Below, in pieces: positions 1 through 4,885 of a stretch of DNA of 7,427 nucleotides. The number at the start of each line of letters is the position of its first letter. The stretch's first letter is position 1. Made by a program: the position numbers and the translations under genes. The DNA is taken from positions 1-7,427 of the forward strand of contig JAOZMT010000099.1 in assembly GCA_029934175.1 (NCBI GenBank), in the 5' to 3' direction. This DNA comes from Victivallales bacterium (lineage in GTDB: Bacteria; Verrucomicrobiota; Lentisphaeria; Victivallales; JAUVCU01). The notes beneath the pieces were generated by a model. That model saw nothing but the letters and a program-made list of their open reading frames with translations, did not search any database and was not told the DNA's origin.

Positions 1-47
1 TTGTCAAAACTATCTTCCCCATAAGGTATTCTTTTTATCTTTTGCAT
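1..47 (-). CDS. 5' end of a gene, probably AAA-ATPase-like (DUF1703) family protein, cut by the window edge
   Basis: Only the first 15 codons are present, reading MQKIKRIPYGEDSFD. The start at 47 is supported by a Shine-Dalgarno AAGGAA nine bases upstream and by a promoter at 82-110. A basic N-terminus followed by IPYG-x-x-x-F is the usual opening of the large AAA-ATPase-like/PD-(D/E)XK family (Pfam AAA-ATPase_like plus DUF1703). Those proteins start with a short basic stretch and a (K/R)(I/L)P(Y/I)G-x-x-x-F motif just before a YxDKT segment. That later segment lies outside the window, so the family call rests on a very short match. The gene has its own promoter and is separate from the operon ending at 285. 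That a gene starts here is fairly sure; the family is tentative. Confidence 0.55.
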   Translation of the reverse strand, partial: MQKIKRIPYGEDSFD

Positions 48-81
48 TTTTATATTTCCTTTTTTTATCCATCAATTATTT

Positions 82-110
82 ATTGTATCCAAAAACAATT
101 TAACATTCAA
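82..110 (-). promoter_or_regulatory. Sigma-70-type promoter for the gene at the left edge
   Basis: On the minus strand there is a -35 box TTGAAT (110-105), a 17-base spacer and a -10 box TACAAT (87-82). The predicted transcription start is near 75, giving a leader of roughly 28 bases before the ATG at 47. The -10 matches the consensus at 5 of 6 positions and the -35 at 4 of 6. The -35 lies inside the AACATTC tandem repeat. Confidence 0.6.
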
Positions 111-117
111 CATTCAA
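102..117. repeat. Short tandem repeat AACATTC x2
   Basis: Two perfect copies of AACATTC stand end to end, followed by AA. Read on the minus strand each unit contains TTGAAT, so there are two possible -35 boxes seven bases apart. Only the one at 105-110 has the right spacing to the TACAAT box. The duplication could be chance, a slipped-strand product, or a binding site for a protein on one face of the helix. Confidence 0.45.
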
Positions 118-130
118 AATTAATAATATA

Positions 131-220
131 TCCCCTGCTTTCTCTTATACAACTAAAATCTTCGGTCATTTCGCTTAATGAAGTCAAATTAGCACGCTAA
201 AAGTGTGAACTCCAACAAAT
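131..220. other. Intergenic island of higher GC with stem-loop potential, function unknown
   Basis: The region between the left-edge gene and the gene ending at 285 has no reading frame I can support. Within it, 161-220 is about 37% G+C, clearly above the flanking AT-rich DNA. It contains a small stem-loop at 193-207 (CACGCT, loop AAA, AGTGTG; one pair is a G-U wobble in plus-strand RNA, an A-C mismatch in minus-strand RNA). It also has TCATT/AATGA arms around a 6-base loop at 166-181 and TTAGC/GCTAA arms at 189-200, which overlap the first. No T-run follows on the minus strand, so it does not look like an intrinsic terminator for the operon. It could be a dispersed intergenic repeat, a remnant of a mobile element, or part of a 3' untranslated region. 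Confidence 0.3.
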
Positions 221-284
221 TCGATCTTCCATTTAATTTTTCTTTTTTTAATCCGTAGATTAATTTTATTTTTACTTTAATATA

Positions 285-1271
285 TTACTCTTTTTGGTTT
301 GTTTGTAAACGAATTGCATTACTATCAAAAATAGTTTTTATTTTATTTTCATTAAGATTAGATTCTTCTTTTGGCGAAATTGTGACCAGTATAGGTCTAT
401 GATCAGATGCTTTTTGGTTCAATAGCCCATAATCTATTATCTTAGTATCTAGAAAATTAATTTCTGGTAAAATTTGATAAGTAGCTAGAATATAATCAAT
501 TCTGGCATAAGAATCATCATAATTCCACCAATGAGTCCATGCTTTAGATGACTCATCAAAAGGGCGAAGGTCATATAATCTGTCTTCCATTTTTTTACTA
601 GAACTTCTTAAAGTTTTCATTGGAGCTGAATCTGGAATATCATTCATATCTCCCATTATTAAAATATTTGCATTTTTATTTAATTTCAAAAGATCATTAA
701 CATAATATTTTAACTGTCTTGCTTCATATCTACGCATCTCTGCTTGATTATAGCGTTTATGTATTAATTTTGATTTTAAATGTGCAAGTATTGTGTGGAA
801 TTTATATCCATTTATATTAAAAATACAATGTAAAAAACCTCTTGAAACAGCTTTTGTTTCCAGCCAAGTAGCTGCTTTTCCCTTAAACTTAATCTTTGGC
901 TTAATGTTGTAATATGTATTATTTTTTTCTATAATAGCTTCTGGTTCAATTTTTGAAATAATACCTAGATGCCTACGCCTGTCATATCCCTTCATTACTT
1001 TTCCAAACGAATATTTACAACCTACGCTCTTTAAATACTTCATAAAATCATCTAAAGACTCTTTCGTTCCTATTTCAGATATTAATAAAATATCAGGGTT
1101 TGCTTTCTTTATAATATTGCATAATGCTAATTTAGATGATTCGCTTTTAAGTCTATCTGCATCTTTTTCAACAAAATAATTATAACAATTATAGGACATA
1201 ATAGTTATTTTATCTGCACAATTCGCAAATGAAATAATGCATAAAACGCAAAAAGCAACTAAAAATTTCAT
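285..1271 (-). CDS. Exported endonuclease/exonuclease/phosphatase (EEP) fold protein
   Basis: This is a metal-dependent phosphoesterase of the DNase I-like fold, most likely a nuclease acting outside the cytoplasm; the substrate is not shown by the sequence. Residues 1-18 form a signal peptide (Lys2, a hydrophobic run 3-15, probable cleavage near 18/19). The family motifs follow in order: SYN with Asn28, the metal-binding Glu66 in LISEIG, His164 in AHLKSK, GDMND with Asp208 and Asn210, RIDYIL with Asp259, and SDHRP with Asp290 and His291. All expected catalytic positions are present, so it should be active. About 30 residues after the fold (299-328) are polar and low in complexity. The start lies seven bases after the pgl stop with no Shine-Dalgarno, which suggests coupled translation at the end of the operon. 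ANC at the end of the signal peptide is a poor lipobox, so I favour a secreted or periplasmic protein over a lipoprotein. The fold is sure; nuclease rather than phosphatase is inference. Confidence 0.85.
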   Translation of the reverse strand: MKFLVAFCVLCIISFANCADKITIMSYNCYNYFVEKDADRLKSESSKLALCNIIKKANPDILLISEIGTKESLDDFMKYLKSVGCKYSFGKVMKGYDRRRHLGIISKIEPEAIIEKNNTYYNIKPKIKFKGKAATWLETKAVSRGFLHCIFNINGYKFHTILAHLKSKLIHKRYNQAEMRRYEARQLKYYVNDLLKLNKNANILIMGDMNDIPDSAPMKTLRSSSKKMEDRLYDLRPFDESSKAWTHWWNYDDSYARIDYILATYQILPEINFLDTKIIDYGLLNQKASDHRPILVTISPKEESNLNENKIKTIFDSNAIRLQTNQKE

Positions 1272-1278
1272 AAAGAAG

Positions 1279-2007
1279 TTACGATTTTGTTATATACCAA
1301 TTCAATGAACCCTTAGGTAGAATTTTTGATGCAGGATATTTGTCATTTCTGTTATTCATTACTTCATTTAAAATTTCTTGTTTTGACTTTGCCTTAGAAA
1401 TTAAAAATATAACATTTTTTCCTGCATTTAAAATAGGAAAAGTCATAGTTAATCGTGGAAGATTAGGTCTAGCTGTTGTTGGTGCTGGTGTATTCATTAT
1501 CCATTTTTTTTCTTCTTTACTTGCATAAGTATCAGGAAATAAACTCGCAGTATGACCATCAGCGCCAATGCCTAATAAAATTAAATCGAAACGAGGTATA
1601 GGAAAATTTTCTAATAAATCCCTTTTTTTGAAGAAATTTTTCATTTGTTTTTCGTATTCATGAGCTGCAATTTCTGGATATTGATTTTCAGTATCCATCT
1701 TAAAAATATTCTCTTTAGGAATAGAAACATGGTCAAAAAATAATTCTTTCGCGTAAATATAATTATTTTCAGGATGTCTTATACTAACACATCTATCATC
1801 AACAAAAAAGATTACAGTTTTATCCCAAATTTTACTATTTTTAAATTTAGAACCTAAGAACGAAAACAATGTTTTCGGAGTGTCGCCACCAGATATAGCA
1901 AGAAGGAAAATGTCATTTTTCTCTATTGCTTGCTCTCCAATACTAACAAGTTCTTTCGCAACCTCCAATGACATTTCATTTATTTCATCAAAATTCGTAA
2001 TATTCAT
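1279..2007 (-). CDS. pgl: 6-phosphogluconolactonase
   Basis: It hydrolyses 6-phosphoglucono-1,5-lactone to 6-phosphogluconate, the second step of the oxidative pentose phosphate pathway, in the cytoplasm. The 242 residues are the normal length for the SOL/DevB-type enzyme (glucosamine-6-phosphate isomerase/6PGL superfamily). Family motifs are visible: LAISGGDTP (37-44) for phosphate binding, FFVDDRCV with HPENNY (67-83), LGIGADGHTASLFP (145-158) with the catalytic His152, the RPNLPRLTMTFPILN stretch (180-194), and PASKILP near the C-terminus. Two positions differ from the common form: SGGD instead of SGGS, and DDR instead of DER. The full motif set argues against a glucosamine-6-phosphate deaminase. 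The start has AAGG eight bases upstream, and the lipoprotein stop codon is one base before the ATG (TAATATG), so translation is probably coupled. No zwf or gnd is seen here; they would be elsewhere. Confidence 0.93.
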   Translation of the reverse strand: MNITNFDEINEMSLEVAKELVSIGEQAIEKNDIFLLAISGGDTPKTLFSFLGSKFKNSKIWDKTVIFFVDDRCVSIRHPENNYIYAKELFFDHVSIPKENIFKMDTENQYPEIAAHEYEKQMKNFFKKRDLLENFPIPRFDLILLGIGADGHTASLFPDTYASKEEKKWIMNTPAPTTARPNLPRLTMTFPILNAGKNVIFLISKAKSKQEILNEVMNNRNDKYPASKILPKGSLNWYITKS

Positions 2008-2008
2008 A

Positions 2009-2677
2009 TTAATTACCTTGTTGGTTAAAATTTTCTATTTCTAATTGTGAAGCTAGCACTTCTCGGACACTGCTATTTATGTTCTTTAAATTATGATAAT
2101 CGAAATATAAACTTAATAAAGCATTTTCTTTTTCTATTTCAGAAAATTTATTGGCTAATTTAATTTTTTTAGAAATATATTTATTAAGAAAAGCATATTC
2201 TTTAAGTCCTTTTATTTCTTCTTTTAAAATGTTTAAGTTTTCTAATAAATCTTGTTCTGTTGTAGCTTTTCTTATATTATCAATTAAAAAATTTGTTTTA
2301 TCTAGAATTTTAAGTTGTTTCTGTAGAATAATAACACTTTCATTTTTCCCATACTTATCTATTGCAAAATCTATTTCCTTAATTGATTCAACTATCCCAC
2401 CATTCTTTATTGCATTTCTTGCATTGATAATATTAATATTTTGCTTTTCTTTATCTTCTAATTTTTTCAAAAAGATATTTTCTCTGTCAATAGCCCTTAA
2501 TTTAGTTAAAATAGTCAACGCACTTTCATGATCTTGCTCTTTTAATCGTTCAAATAAACTAATTACAAGTTTAGATTTCGTTCTTGATGGGTCTTCGGGA
2601 GTATTATCACTACACCCTGTGCAAAAAAGTAAAATAGCTGCGATTTGTGCAATAATTATTATATTAATATTTTTCAT
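2009..2677 (-). CDS. Predicted lipoprotein with TPR-like helical repeats
   Basis: I do not recognise a named family. Residues 1-21 are a lipoprotein signal: Lys2, a hydrophobic stretch 4-18, then C-T-G-Cys22 followed by Ser-Asp-Asn. Cys at the -3 position is unusual, since Leu is normal, but the rest fits acylation at Cys22. With Ser at +2, export to the outer membrane would be expected in a Gram-negative cell. The mature part is all helical and rich in Lys, Glu, Asn and Ile. Residues 37-70 read like one tetratricopeptide repeat (SALTILTKLRAIDREN resembles the second helix), and 83-121 like another ending in AIDKYGKNES. A longer amphipathic, possibly coiled-coil, region follows at 140-190. 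The start overlaps the end of the upstream gene (stop TAA, one base, ATG). The AGGA lies 12 bases upstream, rather far, so coupling probably helps. A scaffold or interaction role in the envelope is inference. Confidence 0.75.
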   Translation of the reverse strand: MKNINIIIIAQIAAILLFCTGCSDNTPEDPSRTKSKLVISLFERLKEQDHESALTILTKLRAIDRENIFLKKLEDKEKQNINIINARNAIKNGGIVESIKEIDFAIDKYGKNESVIILQKQLKILDKTNFLIDNIRKATTEQDLLENLNILKEEIKGLKEYAFLNKYISKKIKLANKFSEIEKENALLSLYFDYHNLKNINSSVREVLASQLEIENFNQQGN

Positions 2678-2678
2678 A

Positions 2679-3365
2679 TTATAAAGAATTCCTTAATGAT
2701 ATTAGATCAATTGTTTGTGTTTTTAATATTTCTGCATTTTCGTCATCTTGCTCATTAAAATATCCAAAAGAAGCATAACGCTCTTTTGACTTATTATATG
2801 CTTTATCATATCGTTCCAACTCTTTTTTATTAAAGTTAGTTTTCATTGCTTTTTCATATTTGAAAATAGCATTTTTTGAAGCTCTTGTAAGTTCCAAAAT
2901 TGATTCATAAATCTCCTTTTCACTAGATTTAAAAATCTCATCAGTTGATTGTAAAGGCTTTGCAATTTCTTTACCAATAAAATTACTTAGCCCTTTTTCT
3001 TCTTTTTTCAAGACAATATCATGCCTAATCAAAGAACTTGATGCTTGAATTATATCCCTTAAAAGTTTTAAATAGTTAGTATAAGAATGAAGATAATCTT
3101 TATTTTTACCTTTATGAAATATTAATTGACTTGCATTAATCGCATCATTTAATAGTTTCAAAATAGCAATATATTTATGAATACGCTTATTTTTACTATA
3201 TGAGAATATATCCTCACTTATTAGCTCAATCGTTCTATTATATGCAGAAAAACGCCTAGCTAATAAAGGAGGTGTATTTATATTTATAAGTTTTTTATCA
3301 GATGAAAACTTTTTAGAGTCATCTTTGATAAACTTAATAACTCTTTTGCGGACAGTTTCAATCAT
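2679..3365 (-). CDS. Hypothetical all-helical protein with an internal 30-residue repeat
   Basis: I do not recognise this family. The 228 residues are basic, Lys-rich and predicted almost wholly helical, with no signal peptide or membrane segment, so a cytoplasmic location is likely. Residues 63-82 and 93-113 match each other at an exact 30-residue offset: H-x-Y-x3-L-K-L-L-x-D-x-I-x-A-S is shared. A weaker third copy around 153-170 keeps L-E-L, Ala162-Ser163 and Ile-Phe. This suggests repeated helical hairpins. The C-terminal 30 residues are acidic (EQDDENAE). The start is well supported: AAGGA overlaps the icd stop codon and sits five bases before the ATG, eight bases after icd ends. The next gene, a lipoprotein, begins one base after this gene stops. 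The tight packing suggests the two are made together and may work together. No function can be assigned. Confidence 0.8.
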   Translation of the reverse strand: MIETVRKRVIKFIKDDSKKFSSDKKLININTPPLLARRFSAYNRTIELISEDIFSYSKNKRIHKYIAILKLLNDAINASQLIFHKGKNKDYLHSYTNYLKLLRDIIQASSSLIRHDIVLKKEEKGLSNFIGKEIAKPLQSTDEIFKSSEKEIYESILELTRASKNAIFKYEKAMKTNFNKKELERYDKAYNKSKERYASFGYFNEQDDENAEILKTQTIDLISLRNSL

Positions 3366-3373
3366 AAATATCC

Positions 3374-4627
3374 TTACATACTCTCAACTACAACTTTAGC
3401 AAATTCTGAACAAGATAATTCAGTCGGATTATCCATTAAACGAGCAAAGTCATAAGTTACTTTTTTTGCTAATATTGCATTTTCAATTCCCTTAACAACT
3501 AAGTCAGCAGCTTCTGTCCAACCTAAATGTCTAAGCATCATTTCACCAGACAATGCTAATGATGATGGGTTTACTTTATCTAAGCCAGCATATTTTGGAG
3601 CAGTTCCGTGTGTCGCTTCAAAAATTGATAACCCAGTAGTATAATTAATATTTGCACCAGGAGCGATTCCAATTCCGCCAACGCAAGCAGCAAGAGCATC
3701 TGAAACATAATCTCCATTTAAATTCATAGTTGCAATTACATCATATTCTTCAGGTCTTGTTAAAATTTGTTGTAAAAAAGCATCGCAAATACAATCTTTA
3801 ACTAAGATTTTGCCTTCTGGAGCATTCCAATCACAATCATGAGCAGCAACAGCAACATCTGCAAATTCTTTTCTAACTAAGTCATAACCCCAATCTTTAA
3901 ATCCACCTTCAGTGAATTTCATAATATTACCTTTATGAACAAGAGTTACATTTTTACGATTATTATCTATTGCGTATTGAATAGCAGCACGCACAAGTCT
4001 TTCTGTTCCTTCTTTAGATATTGGTTTAATTCCTATTCCTGATGTTTCTGGAAATCTTATTTTATCTACTCCCATTTCATCTTGTAGAAAATCAATAACT
4101 TTTTTCACTTCTTTAGAACCAGCCTTCCATTCAATTCCAGCATAAATATCTTCAGAATTTTCTCTAAAAATAACCATATCAGTTTTTTCAGGAGCTTTAA
4201 CAGGAGATGGAACACCTTTAAAATATTGCACAGGTCGCAAACATACATATAAATCAAGTTTTTGTCTAAGAGCAACATTTAGAGAACTAATTCCACCGCC
4301 AACTGGAGTCGTCAATGGACCTTTAATTGCAATTAAGTATTCTCGGACAGCATCAAGTGTTTCAGAAGGCAACCAAACATCTTCTTCATAAACCTTATTT
4401 GCTTTTTCTCCAGCATATATTTCCATCCATGAAATTTTTCTATCATTACCATAAGCCTTTTCGACAGCATTATTCCAAATATGCATACTTGCTTTTGTAA
4501 TATCTTCTCCAATTCCATCTCCTTCTATAAATCCTATAATTGGATTATTTGGAACTTGTAGCTCTCCTTTATCATTAACTGTAATCTTATCGCCTGCTGG
4601 CACTACTATTTTTTTGTAATCTGACAT
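3374..4627 (-). CDS. icd: NADP-dependent isocitrate dehydrogenase (E. coli Icd type)
   Basis: It converts isocitrate and NADP+ to 2-oxoglutarate, CO2 and NADPH as a cytoplasmic homodimer in the TCA cycle. The 417 residues align along their whole length with E. coli Icd (416). Substrate residues are all visible: Ser115, Asn117 and Arg121 in SSLNVALRQ, Arg131, Arg155 in FRENSED, Tyr162, Lys232 in HKGNIMKF, and Asp282, Asp306 and Asp310 for the metal. The NADP-selective residues Lys345, Tyr346, Tyr392 and Arg396 (HGTAPKYAG, TYDFARLMD) are kept, so this is not an NAD enzyme or isopropylmalate dehydrogenase. Ser115 corresponds to the serine phosphorylated by AceK in E. coli, but the preceding Arg is Ser here. 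The segment 256-275 is a few residues shorter than in E. coli. The start has AAGGG six bases upstream. It is the first gene of a tight five-gene run. Confidence 0.97.
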   Translation of the reverse strand: MSDYKKIVVPAGDKITVNDKGELQVPNNPIIGFIEGDGIGEDITKASMHIWNNAVEKAYGNDRKISWMEIYAGEKANKVYEEDVWLPSETLDAVREYLIAIKGPLTTPVGGGISSLNVALRQKLDLYVCLRPVQYFKGVPSPVKAPEKTDMVIFRENSEDIYAGIEWKAGSKEVKKVIDFLQDEMGVDKIRFPETSGIGIKPISKEGTERLVRAAIQYAIDNNRKNVTLVHKGNIMKFTEGGFKDWGYDLVRKEFADVAVAAHDCDWNAPEGKILVKDCICDAFLQQILTRPEEYDVIATMNLNGDYVSDALAACVGGIGIAPGANINYTTGLSIFEATHGTAPKYAGLDKVNPSSLALSGEMMLRHLGWTEAADLVVKGIENAILAKKVTYDFARLMDNPTELSCSEFAKVVVESM

Positions 4628-4643
4628 AATTTTCCCTTTTATT

Positions 4644-4823
4644 TTAATTTATATATTGACCGTAATCACCTTTAAGCAATCCTTGAAATGACAAATCTTC
4701 ATCTAAGGCTTCCCAATGCAAACCATAAGGTGATATTTCAATATTACTTAAATCTTTTTCAGTGGCTGTAGACAATCTTTTATTTCCTTTTATTGGAAAC
4801 TTTATCTCCAAGCCATAAAACAT
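4644..4823 (-). CDS. DUF2442 domain protein, short and possibly N-terminally frameshifted
   Basis: This 59-codon frame ends 16 bases before icd. Its second half carries the DUF2442 signature: RLSTATEKDL (16-25), then NIEISPYGLHWEALDEDLSF (27-46) and GLLKGDYG, matching the family pattern of R-L-x-x-A-T, G-(I/L)-H-W-x-x-L-D-E-D-(I/L)-S and G-L-L. DUF2442 proteins are small, of unknown function, and often paired with DUF4160 in putative toxin-antitoxin-like pairs; no DUF4160 partner is seen here. Members usually run 70-90 residues, so about 15 residues seem missing at the front. An ATG at 4861 in the frame reached by a -1 shift encodes MLTCVKKEEYLFICF, which resembles the expected first strand. 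One extra base would join the two frames and give F-(N/D)-G-L-E. So the gene is either a frameshifted remnant (4861-4644) or a short version starting at 4823. AGAGGA lies 12 bases before the 4823 start, further than usual. Confidence 0.72.
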   Translation of the reverse strand: MFYGLEIKFPIKGNKRLSTATEKDLSNIEISPYGLHWEALDEDLSFQGLLKGDYGQYIN

Positions 4824-4872
4824 ATAAAAAGATATTCCTCTTTTTTAACACAAGTTAGCATATCTTTTTATA
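4823..4872. repeat. Perfect 13-bp inverted repeat between glgP and the DUF2442 gene
   Basis: TATAAAAAGATAT (4823-4835) is exactly complementary to ATATCTTTTTATA (4860-4872), with 24 bases between. The spacer itself can form TAAC/GTTA (4846-4857). In minus-strand RNA this gives a hairpin starting 13 bases after the glgP stop. Its loop carries AGAGGA, and its stem ends on the A of the DUF2442 ATG at 4823. The 3' arm holds UUUUU but no U-run follows the stem and the stem has little GC, so it is a poor intrinsic terminator. A role in mRNA 3'-end protection, in control of DUF2442 translation, or as a protein-binding site is possible. Confidence 0.55.
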
Positions 4873-4885
4873 ACTTAATATTTTT

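Noticed and set aside
248..273. Hairpin TTAATC-CGTA-GATTAA followed by a T-rich tract on the plus strand, a possible terminator
   Set aside because: The T-tract follows only on the plus strand, where no gene exists; on the minus strand the hairpin is followed by As. The 6-bp AT stem is weak, so I do not call it a terminator for the operon.
1264..1271. EEP protein as a lipoprotein acylated at Cys18
   Set aside because: Asn precedes the Cys and Phe-Ala stands before it, which does not fit the lipobox; ordinary signal peptidase cleavage is more likely.
1340..1528. Plus-strand open frame opposite pgl
   Set aside because: It is a shadow of pgl in antisense; the sequence is hydrophobic low-complexity with no family match and no ribosome site of note.
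2151..2531. Plus-strand open frame of 126 codons opposite the lipoprotein gene
   Set aside because: Its Phe/Leu/Ser/Ile-rich translation is the expected antisense of a Lys/Glu/Asn-rich helical gene; the minus-strand frame has a lipobox and coupled starts.
4333..4518. Minus-strand 61-codon frame inside icd
   Set aside because: It overlaps highly conserved Icd sequence in another frame and has no independent support.
4650..4679. Possible icd promoter: TTGCTT, 18 bases, TATATA on the minus strand
   Set aside because: The -35 is weak, the boxes lie inside the DUF2442 coding end, and AT-rich DNA gives such matches easily. It is not strong enough to list, though icd may well have its own promoter here.
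4816..4846. Programmed -1 frameshifting to express the DUF2442 gene
   Set aside because: The A6 run is preceded by T in the relevant frame and lacks a proper X-XXY-YYZ heptamer. A simple base loss or a downstream start explains the data better, so it is kept only as an aside in the DUF2442 finding.
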